Positions 36,764-45,900 of a stretch of DNA of 64,000 nt are shown one piece after another. The position numbers were made by a program, and so were the translations under genes. Each line of letters opens with the position of its first letter. Position 1 is the first letter of the stretch. Source of the stretch: Archangium lipolyticum (GTDB lineage: Bacteria > Myxococcota > Myxococcia > Myxococcales > Myxococcaceae); contig NZ_JANKBZ010000004.1 in NCBI RefSeq assembly GCF_024623785.1, positions 124,001 to 188,000 of the forward strand, written 5' to 3'. The notes under the pieces are model-generated. The model was not told the origin of the DNA, ran no database searches, and saw nothing but the letters and a program-made list of their open reading frames with translations.

Positions 36764-37699
36764 ATGCAGGGTCCATCCAGCCGCACCACGCAGCGCTCCG
36801 TCCTGGTCCTCGGGGCGCGAGGTACCGTCGGCAGCGAAGTCACCCGAGCCCTGCTGGACGCGGGCGCGCGCGTGCGCATCCTCACGCGCTCCTCGAACGG
36901 ACTCGCCCACCTGCCCGACACCGTGGAGCGGCAGGTGGGAGACGTGCGGGATCGCACCTGTCTCGCACGGGCCATGGACGGCGTGGCGTCCGCCTTCTAC
37001 TCCTCCCCACACGAGGAGGACGAGGAGCAGCTGGCCCGTAACGTCGTGGAGGCGTGCGAGACGGCCGGCGCGCGCCTCGTCTTCGTGGGGGTCCACGTGG
37101 ACGGGCCGAACCGCCTGGTGCGCGCCCTCAAGCGGGGGACGTTCGGCCGCCTGATTCCGCACTACCGGCCGAAGTTCGCCATCGCCGAGCGCGTCCGCCG
37201 CTCGCGGGCCAACCCGGTCCTGCTCATGCCCTCCAACTTCTGCCAGAACGACGAGCTGTTCCGCGAGCAGTTGCTGGAGGGCATCTTCTCCCAGCCGCTG
37301 GGCCACAAGGGCCTCAACCGGGTGGACGTGCGTGACGTGGGCGACGCCGCGGCCCGAGCGATGCTCGACCCGTCCATCCCCTCGGGGACGCACCCGGTGG
37401 ACGGGCCGGCGACCTTCTCGGGACCCGCGTGCGCTGCGGTGTGGAGCGCCGCGCTGGGCCGCGAGGTGCGCTACACCGGTGACGACGAGCAGACCTGGAC
37501 GCGCCCGCTGCGCGAGCGCCTCTCGGGCCGCAAGCAGGAGGACTTCCTCAACACCTACCGGCTCATCTCACGCTTCTACGTGCCGACCGATCCCCGCAGC
37601 GTCGCACGCACCACGGAGCTGCTCGGTCACCCTCTCCGGAGCTATGGGGAGTACGTCCGGGACACTCTCGCCCGGTGGCGCTCGGCCGCGGCGGCCTGA
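36764..37699 (+). CDS. NmrA-like NAD(P)-binding protein
   Basis: A 311-residue atypical short-chain dehydrogenase fold. The dinucleotide site VLVLGARGTVGSEVTRALLDAG is intact, and the GDVRDRTCLARAMDGVASAFYSSP block matches NmrA/azoreductase-like proteins. The catalytic Tyr-Lys pair of true SDRs is not evident, so it may be a redox-sensing regulator or a quinone reductase. Start ATG 36764 follows GGGGGGA. No operon partner. Confidence 0.78.
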   Translation: MQGPSSRTTQRSVLVLGARGTVGSEVTRALLDAGARVRILTRSSNGLAHLPDTVERQVGDVRDRTCLARAMDGVASAFYSSPHEEDEEQLARNVVEACETAGARLVFVGVHVDGPNRLVRALKRGTFGRLIPHYRPKFAIAERVRRSRANPVLLMPSNFCQNDELFREQLLEGIFSQPLGHKGLNRVDVRDVGDAAARAMLDPSIPSGTHPVDGPATFSGPACAAVWSAALGREVRYTGDDEQTWTRPLRERLSGRKQEDFLNTYRLISRFYVPTDPRSVARTTELLGHPLRSYGEYVRDTLARWRSAAAA

Positions 37700-37745
37700 G
37701 ACGCCCTGCTCGAGCAGCGTGACACGCTCGCGTGCTGACCTCGAA

Positions 37746-38204
37746 TCACCCCAGAGGGCAGATGATGCTGATGTGAAAATCGTTGGGCCAACGCCCGTAA
37801 TCCACCAGGGCCGGACAGAGATGTGCCTGCCGGAGATACGCGAGCCCATCGTCGGTCACCAGGTTGTACATCCTGGCGTAGTTCTGCCAGGCGGTGCAGT
37901 CCACCGACGGAATGGAATAGACACAACGCGGCGACTGGCTGTCTTTCTTGTACTTGCACTCGAGGGACAAGCGGTCGGCCGGCTCTGGGAGGGTGCTCGG
38001 GCAGCTCGAGGACGGGGGCGGGGGCGGGTCCACGGGCTCGGGATCCTCGGGCTCATTCCAGGGGTCACCGCACTCGTGGCACCGCATCTCCTGCGCGGTG
38101 CTCTCGAGAGAATCCGCGTTGCTGGAGACCTCCGTACCACCACAGCCCGCAGCGGATAGAGAAACTCCCAACCAGATGGCAGCCACGAAACCACTACGCT
38201 TCAT
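37746..38204 (-). CDS. Cys-containing lipoprotein of unknown function
   Basis: A 152-residue lipoprotein (LSAAGC, Cys21) with a short proline-rich linker (PEPVDPPPPPSSS) and a C-terminal domain holding six Cys that may pair as three disulfides. WQNYARMYNLVTDDGLAYLRQ looks helical. No family is recognised. Its start lies about 135 bp from the nearest copy of the GTGAC/GTCAC repeat array. Confidence 0.72.
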   Translation of the reverse strand: MKRSGFVAAIWLGVSLSAAGCGGTEVSSNADSLESTAQEMRCHECGDPWNEPEDPEPVDPPPPPSSSCPSTLPEPADRLSLECKYKKDSQSPRCVYSIPSVDCTAWQNYARMYNLVTDDGLAYLRQAHLCPALVDYGRWPNDFHISIICPLG

Positions 38205-38337
38205 ACCGTTCTCCCTCTACGACTTGCGTTCTTGATGTCGAGCGGAAATGGGCGACGCTCCTGCCTTGGGTCCCCCCCGGAAAGAGTGCATCGCGCTCAG
38301 ACATGCACTACTCGCACGAACACCACGTCTGTGCAAG

Positions 38338-38447
38338 ATGACAATCACTGTCACGGCAGACAACACCTCTCCGTGACGACTGATGGTGATTCCTGTCACG
38401 GCGCATGAAGCCGTATTCGTGACGATTGATAGTGATTCTTGTCACGG
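38338..38447. repeat. three-copy inverted-repeat array (GTGAC-N17-GTCAC type)
   Basis: Two full units at 38371-38401 and 38418-38447 have arms CCGTGAC/CGTGAC and GTCACGG around a 17-base centre (GACTGATGGTGATTCCT and GATTGATAGTGATTCTT). A partial unit at 38338-38356 ends in the same ACTGTCACGG. Successive GTCACGG arms are 45 and 46 bp apart. The array lies in the divergent gap 38205-38669, which has no other gene. Confidence 0.7.
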
Positions 38448-38669
38448 TGCGGACCTGGCGCTCCAGTTCGATCGGCACCCGCGAAGCCTCCTCGGGTTGA
38501 TCTCGGAGCGCGTGGTTCGGGCATGTTCCCGCCCGACCCAGGCGGGTGGGTTTCCCACTCACTTCCCCTCTGCGGCAGGGAGTGCCTCCGGGCCTTCCTC
38601 CGGGCCGGACATGTCAGACCCGAACGGTAGTGTTGCTTCATGCCCAACACCGGCAAGGAAGGGTCTTCC

Positions 38670-39353
38670 GTGGCTGATTTCCGTGAGAATCCGTGCGTCT
38701 CGGTCAACAAGCTCGGCCAGTACCTCACCGCGCGTCCCGCGCTGCGCAAGCGCATCATCCACGCGCAGAAGCACCCGTGTGACCCCAAGTACCTGCGCTA
38801 CCCCGAGGCCGCCCAGGCCATCGTCGAGTTCCTCTGCGATGGCCGGGACGAGGCCATCCTCCGCTACCACCAGCACCGCCTGATCAACGCCATCCCCGAG
38901 TCGGACTTCGACGCCCACCGGTTCGCCCTGTGCGCCGAGGCCCTCCAGCACTTCCTCAAGGCCTCGGGCGAGCTGGCGCTGACGAACGCGGTGGCCAGCC
39001 CCGCGGACGAAGGGCTGCCTCCGCTGGCGCTCGCGGGGGTGTCCATCAACGTGCGCCCGGAGCTGCTCCTGCGCAGCGTGGACCGCCACGGGATGATGCG
39101 CTCGGGGCTGCTCAAGCTCTACTTCTCCAAGCACACGCCGCTGGACGAGGCCTCCGGCCAGTACATCGCCACGGTGCTCCAGCTCTTCGCCGAGCAGAAC
39201 CTGAAGCAGCAGGGCGAGGTGGACCACCGGCTGGTGCGCGTCTTCGACGTGTTCGCCGGCAAGGTGTTCGTGGCACCCAAGGCCCAGCGGCGGCGGTTGG
39301 GAGACGTGCACCTGGCGTGCGAGGAGATCGCCGCGCGCTGGGACATGAACTGA
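38670..39353 (+). CDS. conserved-looking protein of unknown function
   Basis: A 227-residue soluble protein that I cannot assign. N-terminal NPCVSVNKLGQYLTARPALRKRIIHAQKHP is basic and helical, and YFSKHTPLDEASGQYIATVLQLFAEQ is near the end. The style is of a DNA-related or regulatory protein but no catalytic motif is visible. I chose GTG 38670 because AAGGAAGGG lies about six bases upstream; ATG 38640 in frame would add ten residues. The inverted-repeat array lies about 220 bp upstream. Confidence 0.65.
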   Translation: MADFRENPCVSVNKLGQYLTARPALRKRIIHAQKHPCDPKYLRYPEAAQAIVEFLCDGRDEAILRYHQHRLINAIPESDFDAHRFALCAEALQHFLKASGELALTNAVASPADEGLPPLALAGVSINVRPELLLRSVDRHGMMRSGLLKLYFSKHTPLDEASGQYIATVLQLFAEQNLKQQGEVDHRLVRVFDVFAGKVFVAPKAQRRRLGDVHLACEEIAARWDMN

Positions 39354-39391
39354 GCGCCGGCTGAAGGTGTCGAAGTCGCCACCACGGGCGG

Positions 39392-40510
39392 TCAGGGCCG
39401 CCGCGCCTTCACCGCGTCGCTCAGCAGCTTCAGCACCTCGCCGGAGTCGTCCCAGCCGAGGCAGGCGTCGGTGATGCTCTTGCCGTATTCGAGCCGCGCC
39501 GGGTCATCCTTGCCGGGCGAGAACTTCTGCGCGCCGGCCACCAGATGGCTCTCCACCATGACGCCAAACACGCGCCGGCTGCCTCCGGCGATCTGCGACG
39601 CGATGTCGCGCGCGACGTCGAGCTGCTTCTGGTACTGCTTGCTGCTGTTGGCGTGCGAGCAGTCCACCATCAGCGTGGCCGGCAGCATTGCCGCTTCGAG
39701 CTCCTGGCAGGCGGCCGCGACGCTGGCCGCGTCGTAGTTCGGCAACTTGCCGCCGCGCAGGATGACATGACAGTCGGTGTTGCCCCGGGTCTCGACGATC
39801 GCCACCTGGCCGTTCTTGTGCACCGACAGGAAGTGGTGCGGCCGTGCCGCCGCCTGGATGGCATCGGTGGCGATCTTGATGTTGCCGTCCGTGCCGTTCT
39901 TGAAGCCGATGGGTGCCGAGAGGCCCGAGGCCAGCTCGCGGTGCACCTGGCTCTCCGTCGTGCGGGCGCCGATCGCACCCCAGGAGATGAGGTCGCCGAT
40001 GTACTGCGGAGAGATCACGTCGAGGAACTCGCTGCCCGCCGGCATGCCGAGCCGGTTGATGTCCAGCAGCAGGTGGCGCGCGATGCGCAGGCCTTCGTCG
40101 ATGCGGTAGCTCTCGTCGAGGTAGGGATCGTTGATCAGCCCCTTCCAGCCGACCGTCGTGCGCGGCTTCTCGAAGTACACACGCATCACGAGCTCCAGCG
40201 TGTCGGCGTAGCGCTCGCGCTCCACCTTCAGCCGCTTCGCATAGTCGAGCGCGGCCTGTGGGTCGTGGATCGAGCACGGGCCCATGATGACCAGCAGGCG
40301 GTCATCCTTCCCGGTCATGATGTCGCGGATGCGCTGGCGCGTGTCGCTGATCAGCGCTTCCATTGGCGTGCCGCGCACCGGGAAGAAGCGGATGAGGTGT
40401 TGCGGCGGCGGCAGCGGCGTCACGTCGCTGATCCTCTCGTCGTCTGTCTGGCCGGTCTTGTCGACGGGCGCAGAGCAACCCTCGGTCGCGCTGGCGGACC
40501 TGGTCTTCAT
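39392..40510 (-). CDS. aroG: 3-deoxy-7-phosphoheptulonate synthase, class I alpha
   Basis: The first enzyme of the shikimate pathway, joining phosphoenolpyruvate and erythrose 4-phosphate, 372 residues. Diagnostic blocks are LLVIMGPCSIHDPQAALDYA, MRVYFEKPRTTVGWKGLINDP, PIGFKNGTDGNIKIA and MVDCSHANSSK, matching E. coli AroF/G/H type. AAGGAG five bases upstream supports ATG 40510. A phenylalanine-rich leader peptide and terminator lie upstream, so expression is attenuated by Phe supply. Wording of the protein is proteobacterial, suggesting horizontal gain; this remains an inference. Confidence 0.92.
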   Translation of the reverse strand: MKTRSASATEGCSAPVDKTGQTDDERISDVTPLPPPQHLIRFFPVRGTPMEALISDTRQRIRDIMTGKDDRLLVIMGPCSIHDPQAALDYAKRLKVERERYADTLELVMRVYFEKPRTTVGWKGLINDPYLDESYRIDEGLRIARHLLLDINRLGMPAGSEFLDVISPQYIGDLISWGAIGARTTESQVHRELASGLSAPIGFKNGTDGNIKIATDAIQAAARPHHFLSVHKNGQVAIVETRGNTDCHVILRGGKLPNYDAASVAAACQELEAAMLPATLMVDCSHANSSKQYQKQLDVARDIASQIAGGSRRVFGVMVESHLVAGAQKFSPGKDDPARLEYGKSITDACLGWDDSGEVLKLLSDAVKARRP

Positions 40511-40558
40511 CGGAGCTCCTTCATGCTGGTTGCAGGGGTGACGCGCAGCCACTCGGGC

Positions 40559-40590
40559 AAAAAAAAACCGCCGGGGGGAGCCGGCGGTTT
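40559..40590 (-). terminator. attenuator terminator upstream of aroG
   Basis: On the minus strand a 10-bp stem AAACCGCCGG / CCGGCGGTTT with a six-base loop (CTCCCC) runs straight into nine T residues, a textbook intrinsic terminator. It sits 25 bases after the leader peptide stop and about 50 bp before the aroG ATG. Confidence 0.9.
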
Positions 40591-40614
40591 CGGGAGAGTT
40601 GCTGCGCGGTTCGC

Positions 40615-40689
40615 TTACGCGTTCGCCTCTCCTCCGCCGGTGCGGTGCGAGAACCCAAAGGACGTAAAGCCAAAGCGAACGGAACGCAT
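40615..40689 (-). CDS. phenylalanine leader peptide for aroG attenuation
   Basis: A 24-residue frame whose core FGFTSFGF contains four Phe codons within eight residues; the full peptide runs from MRSVR to GEANA and ends in TAA. It is followed by the attenuator terminator and then aroG. Stalling at the Phe codons when charged tRNA-Phe is scarce would favour readthrough, as in known pheA and aroF/G leaders of proteobacteria. Too short to be found by length alone; position and codon content support it. Confidence 0.82.
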   Translation of the reverse strand: MRSVRFGFTSFGFSHRTGGGEANA

Positions 40690-40843
40690 ACGTTCAATGT
40701 AGCACGGGGGGCCGGCGGGGCCAATCCGGGGCCACTTCTCCCGGGAAGGTGCGTCAGGCAGGGCGAGGCGGCGTCAGTCGGAGCTGGCCGGGAGCGTGAC
40801 GGTGCCGGGCTACTCGATGGCGGCGAGCACCTACCGAGCTGTC

Positions 40844-41599
40844 TCAACGGCCCGGCGGGGCTGGCGGGAGACCTCCGCTCGTCTTCTGGGCCCGCCTCTC
40901 GGTGGCGAGCGCGAGAGCTGCCGCTGCGTCCCGGATCTCCTTGAGCAGCCGGGTACGTGTCCTCGGGGCCTCGTGGGACGGATCTCCGAGTCCGGCATCG
41001 CGCTGCTGTCTCAGTGCACCGAGGATGAGATCCCGGATCCCCTCGGCATCCTCCAGGCCCACGAGCCGAGCCTCATGGCTTGGAACGCCGTGCTCTCCTG
41101 GTTTGCCGCGGCTGCCTCCCGCCGTGCTGACACGCAGGCTCTTGAACCCAAAGAGCCGCTCGAGCGGGCCCTGCGTCACCTCCACGTTCTGCACGTTGGC
41201 GTAGCTCAGGGTGAGCTCGCGCTGGACGAACGCGCCCTCGCGCAGGCGGAGGCTCCGGCTGCCGATGAGGTAGTCACGGAGCTCCCAGTCCAGCCGAAGC
41301 ACCACCAGGGACACGGCCAGCGATGCGAGGGTCAGGGAGAGCACGAGGATCGCGGCGAGAAAGGGAGACACCGTGGCGTAGCCGCCCACCACGAGCTCCA
41401 GGACTATGAGCGCGGGGACTGAGAGGAGCGGCCCGACATGGGAGAGCACGGCTCTCGTATAGGCGTAGGCCAGGTAGCGCTCGGAAGGCTTGAGCTTGCG
41501 CAGGGTCTGGCTTCCCTCTGGAAGCGTCGGCGGCTCGAAGCGCAGCTTGAGCAGGGGTTCGACCAGCGGTCGCAGGGCGGAGACGAGGGCGGAGATCAC
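40844..41599 (-). CDS. bacterial PH (bPH2) domain membrane protein, second of pair
   Basis: A 251-residue membrane protein with two transmembrane helices (about 60-105) followed by a bPH2 domain: DYLIGSRSLRLREGAFVQRELTLSYANVQNVEVTQGPLERLFGFKSLRVSTAGG. YdbS/YdbT-type relatives are of uncertain, possibly lipid-linked, function. The C-terminus extends in a charged helix. The GTG start overlaps the stop of the partner gene by four bases, so they are translated together. Confidence 0.8.
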   Translation of the reverse strand: MISALVSALRPLVEPLLKLRFEPPTLPEGSQTLRKLKPSERYLAYAYTRAVLSHVGPLLSVPALIVLELVVGGYATVSPFLAAILVLSLTLASLAVSLVVLRLDWELRDYLIGSRSLRLREGAFVQRELTLSYANVQNVEVTQGPLERLFGFKSLRVSTAGGSRGKPGEHGVPSHEARLVGLEDAEGIRDLILGALRQQRDAGLGDPSHEAPRTRTRLLKEIRDAAAALALATERRAQKTSGGLPPAPPGR

Positions 41600-42111
41600 C
41601 GTGACTGCTCCTCGATGGCGCTCGCCGCCACCCGCAGGGAGTCGCGGATCTCCGTGAGGAGTTGCTCCTCGGTGCTCCGGGTCTCGCTCGGGGCCAGGGC
41701 TTTCTCGCGGACGCCTCGCATGCGTGCATAGAGGTAGTCGCGCACCGCCTCGAAGTTGCGGAGCCCCTCTAGCTTCATGTCGCCCCCTTCTCCCGCTCCC
41801 GCGGTCTGGAGGGTGACGGAGCCGATGCCGAGCCACCGCTCGAACAGGTTCTGGGACAGGTGGATGTCCTGCATCCGCGCGTAGGTGAGGTGCATCTCGC
41901 GCCGGAAGAGGATGCCATGGCCCATCGAGACGCCCTCCGCGTCGAAGCGGAAGTGCAGGGTGTGGTAGCGGAAGTAGAGCGGCAGGATGACGAATGGCAG
42001 CGCCGGCAGGGCCAGACAGGCCATGAGGATGTAGTACGTCAGGAGCGAGGGGTCGGGGCGCTGCAGGGCTCGAACCTCTTGGTCGAGCCGCTGAAAGGTC
42101 GTGTCGTCCAT
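41596..42111 (-). CDS. bacterial PH (bPH2) domain membrane protein, first of pair
   Basis: A 171-residue protein with one hydrophobic hairpin (TYYILMACLALPALPFVILPLYF) and a bPH2 domain: GVSMGHGILFRREMHLTYARMQDIHLSQNLFERWLGIGSVTLQTAG. GGAGGT four bases upstream fixes ATG 42111. Its stop overlaps the GTG of the second bPH2 gene. The pair resembles ydbS-ydbT of Bacillus, where related genes help resist antimicrobial compounds of competitors. Confidence 0.8.
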   Translation of the reverse strand: MDDTTFQRLDQEVRALQRPDPSLLTYYILMACLALPALPFVILPLYFRYHTLHFRFDAEGVSMGHGILFRREMHLTYARMQDIHLSQNLFERWLGIGSVTLQTAGAGEGGDMKLEGLRNFEAVRDYLYARMRGVREKALAPSETRSTEEQLLTEIRDSLRVAASAIEEQSR

Positions 42112-42212
42112 GGAACCTCCGGACAGTCGGGAGAGAGGACGCTGGCACCCGGAGGTCCCTCGAGCAAGCCAGCAGAGCCGAAGCCGGGCTACCCAGGGCA
42201 GCCTGGGCAGAC

Positions 42213-42509
42213 GTGATGCGATGGCCACGCCCAACGGCTTCCAGGCCGCACGGCCCGGTTTGGTGCTGGGGCGGAGAGGGCTGCTCGGTCATCCTCCGAG
42301 GCATCAAACGGGACGGGCAGTTTCGCGGGCTCCCGGATCGGCTCGCGGATGGCACGCCCCGGTTGGTGGCCAGCCTGCTCGCCCGCCACGCCGAGCAGAG
42401 CGGGCTCTACGACCCGGCGGTGATGGGCATGCCCCTCGGATTCCCACCCATTCCCGACGAGGAGATTGATCTTATCAACACGTGGATCGAGCAGGGCGCG
42501 CCTGAGTAG
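42213..42509 (+). pseudogene. C-terminal remnant, cytochrome-c-domain-like protein
   Basis: The frame ends in GMPLGFPPIPDEEIDLINTWIEQGAPE, written here only in part by key features: it reads like the C-terminus of a multi-haem or c-type cytochrome-like domain (..PPIPDEEI..INTWIEQGAP). The first 30 residues read like random sequence and no CXXCH is left. It ends 26 bp before a tmRNA-like fragment, so it is probably debris at an insertion junction. Confidence 0.35.
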
Positions 42510-42535
42510 ACGGCTTGCCGTCACCGCCCCACGTA

Positions 42536-42570
42536 GGTGGAGGCGGCGGGAATCGAACCCGCCGCCTGGC
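42536..42570 (-). other. tmRNA/tRNA-like 3'-end fragment
   Basis: On the minus strand GGCGGCGGG TTCGATT CCCGCCGCCTCCACC forms a perfect T-arm (GCGGG/CCCGC) plus acceptor strand CGCCTCC-A-CC. This is the shape of the tmRNA 3' end in many bacteria, but CCT replaces CCA and no tag-peptide or 5' half is found in the following bases. Likely an integration-site remnant. The remaining gap to 42940 shows no gene. Confidence 0.5.
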
Positions 42571-42940
42571 ACTCTCAGAGCGGGGCTGGAGGAGTTTCGT
42601 GGGAGCTTGGCAACAGACCCACACCCCTGTCGCACCTCATGGGAGGGCGGCCTGGGCAGGCGTGTGCACCCTGGGGGCTCCACCCAGAGTGCACTGGCAT
42701 GGCGCACAGCGCTTGGGCTCCCGTCAGCGGCTTTCCTCTGCCTCTCTGCTTGGTGGCCCACGGCTTCCGCGCGCTCCGTCGGGCGCCCCCCCCCGAGGAG
42801 GACGCCATGGATGCTGCCCCAGGTACGCCGTCGTCTTCAGCATTTACTGCTGCGGCGTATCGGTCACTGACCTCTCTGCCTGCGTAGACTCGGAGCCCGA
42901 GCTCCTCCTCGCGGGCTCTCTCGCATCTAACCTAGTCGTA

Positions 42941-45900
42941 TTAGGGCATCAGGATCTGAACAGGGATGTACTGGTCCGGACTGGGGAAACCGTCGCCCAG
43001 TTGACCATAATAGTTTGACCCCGAAACCCAAAGGGAGCCATCTCTATCCTGGAAGAGCGAATGGCTTTCACCACCTGCTGTGTTCACAACGCCGGTTGGA
43101 CCTGAGGCCTGTACGGGGGCAAGACGGATGGTAGTACTACCATCTCCGAGTTGCCCGTCGTCATTTTCGCCCCAAGCCCACAATGTACCGTCCGAACGCA
43201 CCGCATACGAGTACATATAGCCTGCACCAAAATATTTCACCGAAGTCAATACTTCGACCGGTGTGCTACTCCAGCTAGCGTAGGTATTACCCCAGGACCA
43301 GAGCGTTCCGTCCCAACGTTTAGCGAGGATGTGCCAAGTCCCAGACGCGATTCCCACCGCACCAGTGATGTTTGTGAGTTGAGTTGGTGGCAAGCTGCTT
43401 TGATAGCCGCCAAAGCCCAATGTGCCTGAACCCCATACCCAGATCGTACCATTCACGCTCAGAGCGACTGAATAGCCACTACCTGCGGCGATGGAGACAA
43501 TGTCGCTTATACCTTGGAGTTGAAAAGGCCTTGGTTGGATGGAACCCGTTCCGCCTGCGAGTTCGCCACTGGAATTTGCACCCCATCCCCAGACACTGCC
43601 GTCCGCACGCAATGCGAGGGAGTGATAAGGTCCTGCGGCAATGGCCGACACCTGGGTTAACCCAGTTACTGGAATTGGTGCTGACCGATTGGTGCGTGTA
43701 CCATCGCCAAGCTGACCTTGCCCGTTGTCGCCCCACGCCCACACCGTGCCATCCGAGCGCAAGGCCATGAAATGCCCAAAGCCTGCGGCGATATCTGTTA
43801 CACCATTCAAGTTGTTCACCTGCGCCGGTGTGAGCTGTCCGTATTCGCGGCCCCAAGCCCATACGGTGCCGTCCGAGCGCAATGCACTAGATGAATATTG
43901 GCTGGCAGCCACATCAATCACATGACTCAAGCTATTCAACTTATACGGCGTCACTCGCTGATTGAATTCGCCATTGCCAAGTTGCCCATTGTTGTTGACT
44001 CCCCATGCCCAGAAGGTACCGTCGCCGCGTAGCGCCAAGGCATGGAAATAGCCAGCTGCTACGGCCACTATATTGCTCAAGCTGCTCACCTGCACGGGCG
44101 TATAGCGAGCAATGGTTGTCCCATTCCCCAATTGACCATCGTCGTTGGCACCCCAAACCCAGATAGTTCCGTCGGCGCGTAGCGCCATGGAATAGGCGTA
44201 GCCGGTTGCTACGGCTACTACGTTGCTCAAACTGCCTACCTGCACGGGAGTATGGCGCTCATTGATTGTTCCGTCTCCCAATTGACCCGAGTCGTTTTTT
44301 CCCCATGCCCAGACAGTACCGTCGGCGCGTAGTGCCAGGGAGTGGGAGTACCCAGCCGCTACGGCCACCACATTACTCAAGTTACCTACTTGCACGGGTA
44401 TAAGTTGATCGGTAGTCGTCCCGTTCCCCAGTTGACCGTAGTAGTTAGAGCCCCATGTCCAGACAGTGCCATCAGCGCGCAGCGCCAAGGTGTGTGGGCC
44501 ACCAGCTTCTGCTGTCACTACGGAATTCAAACCGTTCACTTGTGCGGGAGTGTCACGCCGGGTTCTCGTCCCATCTCCCAATTGACCGTAGGAGTTGGAG
44601 CCCCAAGCCCAAACAGTACCATCTGCCTTAAGCGCAACCGCAAAATGCATACCCCCAGAAACGTCAACCACGTTGCTCAACCCAGATATTTGTGTAGGCC
44701 TGTCGTATCCCACAATGGAGTTGCTGCCCCAGCACCAGACCGTACCGTCCCCGCGTACAGCCATGGAGTAACCGTCTTGAGCGTCTGCGGCCACGATGTT
44801 GCTCAGGCTGGGGATCTGCATAGGCATTGGATGGTCGTTGGTCGTACCGTCGCCAAGCTGGCCAGCTGAGTTCTCACCAGTTGCCCAGAGGGTGCCATCC
44901 GAGCGCAGAAGGATCGAGTGCTGGCCTCCTCCGGAGAGGGCACCCCATCCTGAGTGGATGCTCGTTAACCCAGGAAGAGCACGGTCCGTCGTGGTCGTAT
45001 CCCCGAGTTGTCCGAGGAAATTGCTACCCCAGGAGTAGACTGCCCCCGAGGCTAGCAGCACGAGCGAGTGCATACTCCCCATTGCACCCACTTGTCCCTG
45101 ACTCACTCCGCTCACCTGCACTGGCGTTGCACGGTCCACCCAGGTGCCATCGCCAAGCTGGCCCGAGGCATTGAAGCCCCATGCCCAGACGGTGCCATCC
45201 GCACGCACGGACAGAGAGGAACTCAGCCCTGCGGAGACGGCCACCAAGCCGTTCTGGCTTAGCACCGTGACAGGGGTCAGGCGGTTCGTAGTCGTCCCGT
45301 CGCCGAGCTGCCCGTAGGCATTGTTGCCCCAGGCGCGCACGGTGCCATCCGACCGCAGAGCCAACGAGTGGCTATCTCCTGCGGCGATGGCGCTCACGCC
45401 GTTCAAGTTGGGGATCACGGTGGGAATGAGTCGGCGGGCCGTCGAACCATTGCCGAGCTGTCCACTGGAACCTGCGCCCCAGGCGCGCACAGTGCCATCA
45501 GACAGCAGCGCCATCGAATGCGCGCTTCCTGCGGCAAGCGCCACGACATTGACCAGGGTGGTACTAACCCTCACGGGAGTGGTCCGGGAGGCCGTGGAGC
45601 CATTGCCTAATTGACCATCACTATTAGCCCCCCATGCCCAGAGGGTTCCATCCGAACACGCCGCGAGAGAGTGCTCCGCGCCCGCCCCGATCGCGGTCAC
45701 CGCACAGAGGCCAGGAACCTGCACAGGCACTGGACTGTCCACACCCGAGTTATCGCCGAGTTGGCCCGAAGCATTAGAACCCCACGCCCAGACGGTGCCA
45801 TCTGCGCGCAGCGCCAGGGAGTGTGAGAGACCCGATGCCACGGCAACCACCTGGGTGAGGTTTCGCACCTGGGTAAAGCTCGCCCGATCCGTAGTCGTCC

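Noticed and set aside
38338-38447. CRISPR array
   Set aside because: Only two full units and one partial, with about 16-bp gaps between them, too short for spacers, and no cas gene.
42515-42887. Short plus-strand frames containing GGGNRTRR and AGIEPAA
   Set aside because: These peptides arise when tRNA/tmRNA ends are translated; the T-arm explains the sequence better.
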